48,857 nt of DNA from Rhizobium sp. ASV8 (GTDB taxonomy: Bacteria; Pseudomonadota; Alphaproteobacteria; Rhizobiales; Rhizobiaceae). Location: the NCBI RefSeq assembly GCF_016429255.1, contig NZ_JAELUG010000042.1, forward strand, positions 1 through 48,857. The letters run 5' to 3'. Positions 32,042-40,175 of this stretch are shown one piece after another; position 1 is the stretch's first letter; every line of letters begins with the position of its first letter. Made by a program: the position numbers and the translations under genes. The notes under the pieces are model-generated. The model ran no database searches. It saw only the letters and a program-made list of their open reading frames with translations, and was not told the origin of the DNA.

Positions 32042-32614
32042 TCAGAGATCCTTTCCGAACAGCGCCTTGTGCTGCTTCTTGAAGGCCTCCGGATCGACGC
32101 CCATCATGGCAGCGACGTTCAGCTCTTCCGAAGTTGCGGTTTCGCCAGCCCGAGGCAGATCGCGTTCACCAATGCCACCGGCATTGATCGACGGCATCAG
32201 CTTGATCTCCGCCTCGACCTCGGCAGGGTTCTTCAGGTGGCGGGCAATCATGTGATCCTTCAGCGCCGGAATGATCTTGCCGCCCTCGATGGCAGCACCG
32301 ATCACGGTTTCGGCCTTTTCCTTCGCGGTCTGCGTCGCGACGGAGGTGAGTTGCGTCGTCAACTGCGAAACCTGCGACTGGAGCGCAACGAGCTGGCCCG
32401 TAAGGCCGGCGCTGTCAGCGCTACCCTTCGACTGGATCGCAGTCACGAGAGCATCGGGAGCGGTGTCGGCGGGAACGCCGGCAGCCTCGGCCACGCGGGC
32501 CATCAGAGCGGCCTGGGCCGTCTGCGCAGCATGAGCCGCCTTGACGGCTGCCATGATGGCGGCCTCGTCGGCGGTCTCCGGAAGGCCGAGCGCCTTCCGC
32601 AGTTCTTCAAGCAT
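32042..32614 (-). CDS. Nested scaffold protein Z (in-frame internal start of gene I)
   Basis: 190 residues starting at an internal ATG (32614) in frame with the protease gene. AAGAGGA lies about 8 bases upstream of this ATG, a better ribosome site than that of the full-length gene. The product MLEELRKALGLPETADEAAI onward consists of the helical scaffold alone. In Mu the same in-frame overlap makes gpZ, needed in excess over protease for head assembly. No second frame is involved. Start supported by sequence; expression by homology. Confidence 0.75.
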   Translation of the reverse strand: MLEELRKALGLPETADEAAIMAAVKAAHAAQTAQAALMARVAEAAGVPADTAPDALVTAIQSKGSADSAGLTGQLVALQSQVSQLTTQLTSVATQTAKEKAETVIGAAIEGGKIIPALKDHMIARHLKNPAEVEAEIKLMPSINAGGIGERDLPRAGETATSEELNVAAMMGVDPEAFKKQHKALFGKDL

Positions 32615-33082
32615 GGTGTTGTCCTCTTGTGAGTGAAGGGATTTCAGGGAGGTGAGGTTCGGGTCGTTGGTGAGCGCGACGCGCAGCATCTTCGCGACCT
32701 TGTAGGGCTTGGTCTGGCCGTGCAGGAAAACCGGGGAGAGGTAGCCGTAAGACTTGCCGGCAACGAGCGCCTGGCCAGCGTCGGTCCATTCGACCCGACC
32801 ATAGAGACCATCCTCGCGCTTCTGCAGCTCAACGATCCAGCCGCGCGCTGGCGACGGATGACCCTGCTTGCCAGCGAGATCAATGGAGTGGTTTTCGTCG
32901 ACGGGGAGGCGCTGGCCTTCCTTGTTGAACAGCGCGATCAACGCGTCCATGTCTGGCTTGGCGTAAGGCCCACGGCCGTCAGCGCCGGTAAACTCGGCGG
33001 CCGGCAGGATGTGCAGCCATTCCGGCACGTCTGCGCCGGTCTGCATCAGGGCAACAATGAGAGAGTTGATCGCTGTTTTCAT
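32042..33082 (-). CDS. Head maturation protease I with C-terminal scaffold, Mu gp32
   Basis: 346 residues. N-terminal about 155 residues are the protease: PEWLHILPAAEFTGADGRGP, LPVDENHSIDLAGKQG (catalytic histidine region) and SYGYLSPVFLHGQ. The C-terminal half is the scaffold, alanine- and glutamine-rich and helical, ending MMGVDPEAFKKQHKALFG. As in Mu, the C-terminal half is also encoded as a separate in-frame gene (Z). The protein cleaves scaffold and itself during head maturation. The ATG at 33082 has no clear Shine-Dalgarno and stands 32 bases from the copy 2 promoter-like dyad; TGGCA/TGCCA could form a small hairpin right before it. Confidence 0.92.
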   Translation of the reverse strand: MKTAINSLIVALMQTGADVPEWLHILPAAEFTGADGRGPYAKPDMDALIALFNKEGQRLPVDENHSIDLAGKQGHPSPARGWIVELQKREDGLYGRVEWTDAGQALVAGKSYGYLSPVFLHGQTKPYKVAKMLRVALTNDPNLTSLKSLHSQEDNTMLEELRKALGLPETADEAAIMAAVKAAHAAQTAQAALMARVAEAAGVPADTAPDALVTAIQSKGSADSAGLTGQLVALQSQVSQLTTQLTSVATQTAKEKAETVIGAAIEGGKIIPALKDHMIARHLKNPAEVEAEIKLMPSINAGGIGERDLPRAGETATSEELNVAAMMGVDPEAFKKQHKALFGKDL

Positions 33083-33110
33083 GGCACGAGAAATGCCACG
33101 CGCGGCGACG

Positions 33111-33136
33111 CGATATCATGCCGACCAAAGACGGCA
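33111..33136 (-). promoter_or_regulatory. Putative late promoter/activator element, copy 2 (protease/head block)
   Basis: GTCGGCATGAT spans 33125-33115 on the minus strand, preceded by GCCGTCTTTG, an imperfect inverted partner. The gene I ATG is 32 bases downstream, nearly the same distance as in copy 3. The two copies also share TTTC..CG.GCC immediately before the ATG. In Mu, PI drives gene I. Confidence 0.65.
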
Positions 33137-33166
33137 GCAAAGCTGGAGCGGTATCAAAAAGGGAGT

Positions 33167-33673
33167 TTAGCGCGGGCCGGCGTAGCGATCGACGAACTCG
33201 AAGACGATCTCCGCAATGGCGGTCTGGTCGTCACTGGATATACCGAGGAACGGGCGAGCGGGCAAGGTCACCTTTTTCGCGGCGACCATTTCGCCACCAA
33301 TCCGGAAGAACAAGTGCGAGGCCGACTTAGGAACGATCACCGCCCCGAACTGATGAGGGGCGGCGTAGATGACGTTGGTGCCGACCAGGACGTGATCGTT
33401 ACCAGGCCGGGAATTGATGCTGTCGCGAAGCCGGCCGCTCTCGGTCAGGATACGGGAATTGCGCTTGTCCTTGGCGTATTCCGTATTGAGGATGTGCCAG
33501 GGCTGGCCGTCCGGATCCTTTTGGCTGACGAAGCGCATGTGGGTCGATGCGACCAGTTCGGTACCGATCGCCGCCATGACTGGCCGCGTATTGGTCATCA
33601 GACGCGAGAGCGTATCGAAGGCGCGGCGCACCCCTGCATCGTTGATGGTGACGGAGATCGATGCGCCGGTCAT
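33167..33673 (-). CDS. Virion morphogenesis protein G, Mu gp31
   Basis: 168 residues. Matches the phage virion morphogenesis (Mu G / P2 S) family: ISVTINDAGVRRAFDTLSRL, THMRFVSQKDPDGQPWHILN, LTESGRLRDSINSRPG, VIYAAPHQFGAVI and LPARPFLGIS. In Mu it is a tail/head completion factor. Overlaps the gene F stop by four bases. It is the last gene of its transcript before the copy 2 promoter-like element. Sure on family. Confidence 0.92.
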   Translation of the reverse strand: MTGASISVTINDAGVRRAFDTLSRLMTNTRPVMAAIGTELVASTHMRFVSQKDPDGQPWHILNTEYAKDKRNSRILTESGRLRDSINSRPGNDHVLVGTNVIYAAPHQFGAVIVPKSASHLFFRIGGEMVAAKKVTLPARPFLGISSDDQTAIAEIVFEFVDRYAGPR

Positions 33674-34854
33674 TTGGACGGCTCCGATCGGAGCGACTGG
33701 ATTTGCACCTGATGACGGTTGCCAGTCTCGATGACATCAATGTCGGCAATCCAGTGCCGGCCGTCGATATCGCCCACCAGGGAAACCGCACCAGTCTTTC
33801 TGTCACGCTTGATGCGACCGTTTTTCAGGAGGCGTTTAGGCACCAGGGCGTATGCATCGGGCGAGACATCATTGTCGGCGTTGGCGCGGATCGTCGCGGC
33901 TGGTAAGCGCAGCTCCGTACCGGCTGGCACCTTGAGGGTGGTCGCGGATTTGCCGCTGGTCACGCCGACAGGTGTCCAGCTGCCATCCGGCCACTTGCCC
34001 TTCAAGGACGAAGTGACGAAGGCGGCAATGTTGGCCTCATCCGCCGTGACGGCTTTCGGCCCTGGCGAAGTCTGCGACAGCCAGGCCATGCCAGGGTTGT
34101 AGGCAAAGGACGGGTCGACGCCGCGTGGCTGATCCGTGCCGAGCTGGTCGAGATCCGGAGCGCGATCGGGACCGGCCTTGCCCATGCGACGAAGCCCGCC
34201 GCGTGAAACCGGAGTGACGAAGCAGCCGCAGCCATAGCCGTTCGGCGGATAGGCAACCGTCCAGAAGGGATCATTCGCGGGATACACCTCGCCGTCCCAG
34301 GCCTTGTGCTGAAGGCGGGGGTGGATCGCGCCGGAATGGTGGTACTGCCAATAGGGAAACGTCGCGAGCGTATCCGGCTCGGTCATCTGCGCATAGCGAC
34401 CCGCCGCATAGGCAGTGCGCAGGTTCGTCTCAAAGATCGTCCTGGTGCGCCAGCCTCGATCGCCGTTGTAAGACCAGCCATGACGCTTGACGATGTCGTC
34501 GAAGCCGGCGCGGAACTCCTCGAGCGTGGTTCCCTTTTCGAGAGCCTTCAGGATCTCGGACTTGAAGTCGTCGACCAGCGCCTTTTTATTGGCACCGGCC
34601 ACCATGAACATCTTGCTATGGGCCGCATCCCAGACATCACGGAAGCCATCCGTGGTCGTTGCGACTTTCTGCTTCAGGAAGTCGATCGCCTCATCAAAGG
34701 GCAGCGAGACGGCGCTGAGGGTCGATGCCATCAGGGCAACGCCCACCACCATCGATTTCGAAGCACTTTCAAAGGCCGCTGACGCGCTTTTGAACATCTT
34801 TGCGATCATCGGGCGGTCAAGCATGCCTTTGCGCGTCTGTGGGCCGCTATTCAT
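33670..34854 (-). CDS. Minor head protein F (SPP1 gp7-like), Mu gp30, with possible toxin-type C-terminal domain
   Basis: 394 residues. N-terminal about 250 residues match head-morphogenesis proteins: FDEAIDFLKQKVATTTDGFRDVW, KALEKGTTLEEFRAGFDDIVKRHGW, RTIFETNLRTAYAAGRYAQM, and the cysteine-containing PPNGYGCGCFVTPVS end of the MuF domain (all shortened). The last about 85 residues (TELRLPAATIRANADNDVSPDAY, LKNGRI, HWIADIDVIE, RHQVQIQSLR) look like the PBECR-type nuclease or related domains often fused to MuF proteins. That C-terminal assignment is tentative. The protein is packaged in the head, so such a domain could be delivered into the host. Confidence 0.85.
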   Translation of the reverse strand: MNSGPQTRKGMLDRPMIAKMFKSASAAFESASKSMVVGVALMASTLSAVSLPFDEAIDFLKQKVATTTDGFRDVWDAAHSKMFMVAGANKKALVDDFKSEILKALEKGTTLEEFRAGFDDIVKRHGWSYNGDRGWRTRTIFETNLRTAYAAGRYAQMTEPDTLATFPYWQYHHSGAIHPRLQHKAWDGEVYPANDPFWTVAYPPNGYGCGCFVTPVSRGGLRRMGKAGPDRAPDLDQLGTDQPRGVDPSFAYNPGMAWLSQTSPGPKAVTADEANIAAFVTSSLKGKWPDGSWTPVGVTSGKSATTLKVPAGTELRLPAATIRANADNDVSPDAYALVPKRLLKNGRIKRDRKTGAVSLVGDIDGRHWIADIDVIETGNRHQVQIQSLRSEPSK

Positions 34855-36455
34855 GAACGTCCCGCGATGTCGTCGAGCAATGACGCTTGGCCGGCCAGGT
34901 GCGCGAGAGCCATGCCTCTGGCCATCGCTTCGGTCAGTTCGTCGGCCGACAGATCGAGGTCGGCAAGACGCTCGGCCGCGTCGCGCAGATCGGTGGCGGA
35001 CATGAGCACGGCTTTGACCTCGTCGACCATGCCGCTCATCGCGCCGGCTGCATCTTGTTCCAGGCGCTCAGTCAGCCGATCGACAATCTCGTCCGGCGTC
35101 TGGCGAGCGTGGGTGCCGTCAAAGAGCCGGTCGAACATCGCCTGCAGGGCCTTCCTGTTTTGGCGTGCGCTCTTCGGTTCTGGCTGACTGCCGAATAGCG
35201 GACTGGCGATGCGACCGCCAACCAACTCGGCATCAGGTTTTGGCGCGGGGATGCCGAGGCGGTCGCGCAAGAAGCTCGCCTCGGCGGTCAGGCCATGCTT
35301 GGCGAGTTTGTCAAAGGCACCGGCAAAGACGTCCAGCGGCACTTCGTCAGGCCGGCCGATGTGGATCGTCGGATACTTGTCTTGTGGCCCGAAGTTGAAG
35401 GCAATGAGGTTGGGGACAAGCTGCATGTTGAGGGTGTCGGAACCGTCGAGTGCGTCGGATCGCTCGATGTCTTCCTGCACCAGGCGGTGCTCCTGGGATA
35501 CGGCATGGCCACCGGCGACGGCGTCCGTCGTGGTCGTCTGGCCGAGGACGAGCTTTGACACCTGCCGATCCAGCCAGTCGGCGCGACGCTCGTACATGTC
35601 GGTTGAGGCGCCCTTGGACGCGACCTCGTGAAACTCGATCATCATCTCGCGCGGCACGATCGCGGCGCAGTCGCCGGCAATGCTGCTGACCGCGCGCCAC
35701 AAGACATCCTTTTCCGCTTCGGTCGCGCCACGGCCGTATTTGCCAATGCGGATCGGCTGGCCATAGTTCTGGCAGAAGACCGCCCAATCCTTGACCGTGA
35801 AGCTCTTGAACATCCAGCACCACACCGCGACGCGGGCGATGTTGGAGCGGACGGTCAGGCCGGACTTGGCCTTGGAACGGTGGATGATGAACTTGTGGGG
35901 AACAAGCGGAAGGTTTCCCGCATTGTCGCGCAGCAGCAAGGTTTCGCCATCCGCGCGATCAAAGGTAAACCAGCGCTGTGTTCGCCAGGTCAACGCGGCT
36001 GGGCATGTATGGCCGTTGTGATACCTCCAATCGATCTCCAACACCGATACGCCCTTGCCGATCGCATCGAGCATGTCGAACAGGCTGGATCGCAGAATGC
36101 CTTGCTCGATCCAGTCGCGTACGAATTGGGCATGCTTCTTATGCTCCGGACTGTCGGACGCCTCTTTGACCGAAATCGGCAACTGCGCAACCGAGCGCTT
36201 TCGCGTGGCGAGCTGCGCGAGATAGTGCGGATCCCGCTCTTCAATATCTTCCGCCAGTTCGAAGAAGGCTTCCGGTTCTCCCTGGTCGGCGGCACGCAAG
36301 ATGCTGGCAAGACGGATCGGCGTCATGCCATCTGCAGGATGTCCGGAGAACGGCTGGCGCACGCCGCCCACGGTCGGGCCACCCTGTTCTTCGGTCAGGT
36401 CTTTACCGGTGATGACACGGCCGAGCCAGTCGATGACGGACGCGATGGTACCCAT
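34851..36455 (-). CDS. Portal protein, Mu gp29 (DUF935)
   Basis: 534 residues, normal for the family. DUF935 lines: TPIRLASILRAADQGEPEAFFELAE, RDPHYLAQLATRKRSV, LFDMLDAIGKGVSVLEIDW, HKFIIHRSKAKSGLTVRSNIAR, WAVFCQNYGQPIRIGKYG, and VLGQTTTTDAVAGGHAV (shortened). The C-terminal 150 residues are helical. Twelve copies form the DNA gate of the capsid, binding terminase. TAATG overlap with terminase large subunit. Very sure. Confidence 0.95.
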   Translation of the reverse strand: MGTIASVIDWLGRVITGKDLTEEQGGPTVGGVRQPFSGHPADGMTPIRLASILRAADQGEPEAFFELAEDIEERDPHYLAQLATRKRSVAQLPISVKEASDSPEHKKHAQFVRDWIEQGILRSSLFDMLDAIGKGVSVLEIDWRYHNGHTCPAALTWRTQRWFTFDRADGETLLLRDNAGNLPLVPHKFIIHRSKAKSGLTVRSNIARVAVWCWMFKSFTVKDWAVFCQNYGQPIRIGKYGRGATEAEKDVLWRAVSSIAGDCAAIVPREMMIEFHEVASKGASTDMYERRADWLDRQVSKLVLGQTTTTDAVAGGHAVSQEHRLVQEDIERSDALDGSDTLNMQLVPNLIAFNFGPQDKYPTIHIGRPDEVPLDVFAGAFDKLAKHGLTAEASFLRDRLGIPAPKPDAELVGGRIASPLFGSQPEPKSARQNRKALQAMFDRLFDGTHARQTPDEIVDRLTERLEQDAAGAMSGMVDEVKAVLMSATDLRDAAERLADLDLSADELTEAMARGMALAHLAGQASLLDDIAGRS

Positions 36456-38122
36456 TAGAGCGAACCTCTCAAATAAATGTCAGTGGTGTAGCGGCGATCG
36501 TCGTCATCGAGCGGCGGGCCACCGTTATGGCCACGTTGGTCATCAGCGGGCTTGCGGTCGGTTTCGTAGTCGTAGGCGATCGCCTCAAGAGTGGATGCGA
36601 ACCAGGCGAGCGCGCCGGCCGGCGCGGTGTCACCGTGGCGGTCGTATCCGTCAGCGCCCTTGCTGGAATGTTCGTCCGGCACCTTGATGATGCCGTTGAC
36701 GTAGGCGAGCGCCTGGTGATCGGCCAGGATGTCGGCGTCGTTGGGAAACAAGAGCGACTTGTCGCTGAAGGCTTCAATGTAGGCTGGCATGTTCGCCGCA
36801 TACCATTTGGCCGAGAGCATCACTTCCTGGATGCATTCGCCCCACCGCTGGCGGGCCTTTTCCGCAAGGTACTGGCCATTGCCGCGCGCATCGAGCGCGC
36901 CGCCGATCATGCGAGGCAAGGCATCGCCAATATAGAAGAGGATGTCGCGCTGCTGGTCGAACGGGATGTTCTTCAGCTCGACGACCAGGCGCGCGCGGCG
37001 AATGAGATCATTGCCGATTTCGAAGACGACGACGGCGGTCTTATCGCCGGAGCGGGCGAAGTCTTCGCCAAAACTATGCTCCCGATCGGGATTAAGCGCC
37101 TTTAAAAGAGGCTTCAAAATGCCTTCACAGAATTCCGAAGCCTGCTCGGCACGCTCGAAATCGTCCAGGTTCTTGAATTCGTCGGGGCGGTCCCAGCGCA
37201 CCACGGCGGGCAGGTCGGCGCTCATGCAGCGCTCGATCAGCACGCGGGTCAGCGCGGCGCCCTCGGCCTCGGCCGGGATGGCGTCCAGCTCCTGTTTCAT
37301 CTTGGCGGTACGCGTGCCGTAGGCCGAGCGGATCTTCTTTTCCCACTCGTGTTCTTTTTCCTGCGACCATTCCTCGCCCTTGATCAGGCAGACGCGTTTG
37401 AACAGGCCGTTCCTGACCGCGTCGCCAAATGAATAGGTGTGGATGTTAAAGCCGTTCTTTCCGGCAAGGGCTTCCTTGATCAGCTCGTTGAACGGATTGT
37501 TGATGCCGTTGTGAGACGATATGACGCGAACCTTGCCGCCCCAGATTAGCAAGGCAGCGACCGCGTCGATGACCGCGCGAACATCGCGATGGAAGGCAGC
37601 CTCGTCGATGCAGACGACGCCTTGCAGACCACGAATGTTTTCCGGGCGCGATGACAGCGCTTCGATACGAAAGCCCGAGGCGAACCGGATGATGAAACTG
37701 GCAATGGCTGCGGTCGTGCCGTCCGCGCGCTGGTCAAAGAAGATCCCGTCCTCAATCGTCAGCAACTCTTTCGCAACGGTCTTCGCGAAGTGGGCAGCAT
37801 AGCCGATGAACTCTCGACCCTTCGGCTTGCTGTCGGGAATATAGAAGCAGTTCTGGCCACCGGCCGAACGTTGCGCTGCGGCGATCAGCGTATGGTCGAG
37901 AGCTTCAACGAACGTTATGCCGGTCCGGCGTCCCTTGGCGCATCCCTTGAGATCGCTATCGTCGGCAATCCATTCCTTCTGGTGTTCCATCAGGATGCCA
38001 TCCGCAAGCGGATCGAGGTCGTCCGGAATGTCGCCACCTCGCGGCAGCTCGGCGATGAGGTCGACGGGATCGCGGGCGAGGACAGGCGGGTCTTTCCATT
38101 CGCCCTTGGGCAGTTCAACCAT
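36455..38122 (-). CDS. Terminase large subunit, Mu gp28
   Basis: 555 residues from the ATG at 38122, which overlaps the small subunit; an in-frame TTG at 38158 is less likely. ATP-driven packaging motor. The ATPase part has GCAKGRRTGITF as Walker A-like loop (near residues 60-71) and GVVCIDEAAF as Walker B with D173 and E174. The nuclease part begins near FGEDFARSGDKTAVVVFE, whose acidic residues fit the RNase H-like fold. As in Mu the enzyme would cut host DNA after filling the head. Very sure of family. Confidence 0.94.
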   Translation of the reverse strand: MVELPKGEWKDPPVLARDPVDLIAELPRGGDIPDDLDPLADGILMEHQKEWIADDSDLKGCAKGRRTGITFVEALDHTLIAAAQRSAGGQNCFYIPDSKPKGREFIGYAAHFAKTVAKELLTIEDGIFFDQRADGTTAAIASFIIRFASGFRIEALSSRPENIRGLQGVVCIDEAAFHRDVRAVIDAVAALLIWGGKVRVISSHNGINNPFNELIKEALAGKNGFNIHTYSFGDAVRNGLFKRVCLIKGEEWSQEKEHEWEKKIRSAYGTRTAKMKQELDAIPAEAEGAALTRVLIERCMSADLPAVVRWDRPDEFKNLDDFERAEQASEFCEGILKPLLKALNPDREHSFGEDFARSGDKTAVVVFEIGNDLIRRARLVVELKNIPFDQQRDILFYIGDALPRMIGGALDARGNGQYLAEKARQRWGECIQEVMLSAKWYAANMPAYIEAFSDKSLLFPNDADILADHQALAYVNGIIKVPDEHSSKGADGYDRHGDTAPAGALAWFASTLEAIAYDYETDRKPADDQRGHNGGPPLDDDDRRYTTDIYLRGSL

Positions 38123-38753
38123 TGCTGCCTGCGTCCTTCTTCTTCGGACGAACGCCAAGGAACTCGCGACGGGCGCGGGCGATAGCTTCCTTCGAAATGC
38201 CGGGTTCGTTCGACAGAACGTCGAGCGCTTTCTCGGCCTTGTCCTTCATGTCGGCCTCGATCTTGCGGGCCTTCTCTTCGGCTTCGATCTTTAAGCGACG
38301 ATTGGCGCTGGTCGTCTGTGCGGCAGCAAGGTTCTTCAGCGCGCTTGAAAATTCGTTGGCGGCTTTCGAGGTGAGCTTGCCACCGGTCGCCATCATGGCC
38401 GCTTCCAATACGAGTGACTTGAGCGCTTCGGCGGCTACAATGGTCAGGTCATCAGAGCCAGCCGCATCGAACCGATCGGCAAGAGTGGTGGCGATCTGGC
38501 GGGCCTGCTCGACCGTTTTCGAAAGTGCGGCCAGGCGCACGGAGTAGCGGCTGAAGCTGCGAAAATGAGGGATGTCGAAATCAAGACCTTGCTCGCCCTG
38601 CAGCGCGATCAACTTGGCCTTGAACTCGCTATAGACATCGACCTGGGTGCGATCCATGTCAGCCAGCGCTTTCGCAGCCCAGCTCACGATTGGCTGACAC
38701 TCTTCCGGTAGCCTGTCGATCGACGACAACCAGCCACGCCCTTTCGCCGTCAT
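38115..38753 (-). CDS. Small terminase subunit, Mu gp27 (DUF3486)
   Basis: 212 residues. Family signs: GWLSSIDRLPEECQPIVSWAA near the N terminus (shortened), helix-turn-helix-like region RTQVDVYSEFKAKLI, FDIPHFRSFSRYSVRL, and a long charged coiled-coil C terminus (KIEAEEKARKIEADMKDKAEKAL). DUF3486 proteins precede the large terminase in Mu-like phages and are the likely DNA-recognition subunit. Follows gp26 after three bases. Confidence 0.88.
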   Translation of the reverse strand: MTAKGRGWLSSIDRLPEECQPIVSWAAKALADMDRTQVDVYSEFKAKLIALQGEQGLDFDIPHFRSFSRYSVRLAALSKTVEQARQIATTLADRFDAAGSDDLTIVAAEALKSLVLEAAMMATGGKLTSKAANEFSSALKNLAAAQTTSANRRLKIEAEEKARKIEADMKDKAEKALDVLSNEPGISKEAIARARREFLGVRPKKKDAGSNG

Positions 38754-38756
38754 GGG

Positions 38757-39056
38757 TCAGCCTCTTGCAGTAGGGGACAGCACACCGGGGATGCTGATCA
38801 TGTTTTGGAGGTGAAGCTCCCCGCGCTTGGCAAGACGAGCGATCTTGACGGTGTCGGCCTGGACGATGGTGACCGCGCCCATGTCCTTCAGGAAACCGTA
38901 TTGCGCTTCCACCCACTCGCGTGGCTTATCGATCAACAGTTGCGTCAGAAGATAAATCTGCATTCTGGCGGAGGAAATCGCGTTGTTGTCCTCCTTGGCC
39001 AGCTCCTTAAGGATTGCCAGCCGAGCTTCTTCTTCCATCAGTGTGGCCATGCTCAT
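38757..39056 (-). CDS. Phage protein, Mu gp26 family
   Basis: 99 residues. Winged-helix-like short protein: ARLAILKELAKEDNNAISSAR, ARMQIYLLTQLLID..REWVEAQYGFLKDMG, TVKIARLAKRGELHL. The VQ..TVKIARLAKRG...... hairpin suggests DNA binding. It matches the small phage protein found between DUF2730 and DUF3486 genes in Mu-like phages. Specific role unknown, perhaps a packaging accessory. Overlaps the gp25-like gene by four bases. Confidence 0.8.
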   Translation of the reverse strand: MSMATLMEEEARLAILKELAKEDNNAISSARMQIYLLTQLLIDKPREWVEAQYGFLKDMGAVTIVQADTVKIARLAKRGELHLQNMISIPGVLSPTARG

Positions 39057-39382
39057 TTGTCAGCGTGCTCCAAAAGATAGTCTTGCAGTCTCAGGTTGGT
39101 TGCGGCGATCGGCTTGAGCCGCTCGTCCATGGTGTCGAGACGGCCGGCCATTCTCTCAAGCGTGATTTCCAGACGATGGGTGGTCTCGGCATCCGGCATA
39201 TGGGTGAGGTCGTTCTCGACCTTCTGGACGCGGCGATCGAGATCGATCAGCTTTTCGCCGTGCCCTTCGAGCGCCTTGGAATTCGCTGCCTCGCCACTGC
39301 CGAAGAAGGTTTTGAGGTGCCCGAGAATGGCGACCACCGACAGGACGGCGGTGGACCAAATGACGAAGGTTTGGATGTCCAT
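39053..39382 (-). CDS. Membrane-anchored coiled-coil protein, Mu gp25 (DUF2730)
   Basis: 109 residues from the ATG at 39382 (ATGA overlap with the zinc-finger gene). One N-terminal transmembrane helix (FVIWSTAVLSVVAILGHL) is followed by a coiled coil with regular hydrophobic spacing (LIDLDRRVQKVENDLTHM, LEITLERMAGRLDTMDERL). This matches the DUF2730 family of Mu-like phages. Function unknown; a single helix plus periplasmic or cytoplasmic coiled coil could suit a spanin- or anchor-like role. Confidence 0.85.
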   Translation of the reverse strand: MDIQTFVIWSTAVLSVVAILGHLKTFFGSGEAANSKALEGHGEKLIDLDRRVQKVENDLTHMPDAETTHRLEITLERMAGRLDTMDERLKPIAATNLRLQDYLLEHADK

Positions 39383-39597
39383 CAGCGGCACCTCTGTTCC
39401 TGTTCGAAGTCGGCCTGGCATTCGGCGCACCGGGTTGCCGATGGATATGCGCGACGACGCGCCAGCGAGATCGTGCAGCCGCAGTCGCGGCACTCACGTG
39501 TTCCAGTGCGGGCGAGTTGTGCCCGCACTTCGCCAACACTGGCGTTACGCTCCTGTTCGGCCCGAAGCTCGGCCAGCTCGAAATCCTGCTCTGACAT
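39382..39597 (-). CDS. DksA/TraR-type C4 zinc-finger protein
   Basis: 71 residues. Helical N terminus (AELRAEQERNAS) then four-cysteine finger C36-x2-C39 and C57-x2-C60 (RECRDCGC ... RCAECQ) with the YPSATRC segment typical of DksA/TraR. Small TraR-like proteins bind the RNA polymerase secondary channel and change promoter preference without ppGpp. In phages they may redirect transcription at late times. Overlaps both neighbours, so translated as part of the lysis-packaging block. Confidence 0.9.
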   Translation of the reverse strand: MSEQDFELAELRAEQERNASVGEVRAQLARTGTRECRDCGCTISLARRRAYPSATRCAECQADFEQEQRCR

Positions 39598-40148
39598 CAG
39601 CCGGCCGGTGCACTGGTCGCAGTTGCGTTGCCATCGATGGATGACGGCTTGGTGCCGTACCAGTTGGTCATGTCGTGAAGCTTCGCAACGATGATCCGGT
39701 TGATGGCATCGTCTCCCGCCTTCGACGCGGCTTCAGGGCTGTTCCCCTTCGTGTAGAAGAGGGCGTCCGCCAGGATCTCGGCGCTGGGTGAAAGCGACGG
39801 GGAGACCCCGGCTTTGGCAAAGGCCCAACGCAGACCATTTTCCACGGTGAAGTGCAGAACGTGGCGCAACTCGGCTTCGATCTGCAGACGTTTTGTCTGG
39901 TCGGTGACGTTAAGCAGCCGGATGATCTGGGTAATGATCCATGTCGCCAGGACGCTGAAGAGAGCCTCGGCTAATGGGAGGCCGTACGAGATGATGACAG
40001 AGGTCAGCGATGGGCTTTCGGCGGGTGCTGTTGCATCGGCTGCGAATGCGAACAGCGTGCCGACACTGACGAAGAGGACTGCCGCGCTGGCAAAGAGGAA
40101 AAACCGCAGCGGGAAATGCTGCTCGACTGCAGAAAAGAACTTGTTCAT
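39597..40148 (-). CDS. Holin-like membrane protein
   Basis: 183 residues. Two hydrophobic segments: residues 14-36 (FFLFASAAVLFVSVGTLFAFA) and 52-72 (SYGLPLAEALFSVLATWIITQII), followed by a soluble amphipathic part. This resembles the LL-H type holin superfamily, and its place with endolysin and lipoprotein genes supports a lysis role. Holins open the inner membrane to let endolysin reach the cell wall. The first helix ends with AFAA, so a signal peptide is the alternative. Moderate confidence. Confidence 0.65.
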   Translation of the reverse strand: MNKFFSAVEQHFPLRFFLFASAAVLFVSVGTLFAFAADATAPAESPSLTSVIISYGLPLAEALFSVLATWIITQIIRLLNVTDQTKRLQIEAELRHVLHFTVENGLRWAFAKAGVSPSLSPSAEILADALFYTKGNSPEAASKAGDDAINRIIVAKLHDMTNWYGTKPSSIDGNATATSAPAG

Positions 40149-40175
40149 CTGGGTTCCTAGGGGGTTGTGAGAAGG

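Noticed and set aside
33115..33125. ATG inside GTCGGCATGAT as the real start of late genes
   Set aside because: In copies 2 and 3 this ATG is out of frame with gene I and gp46, so it cannot extend them.
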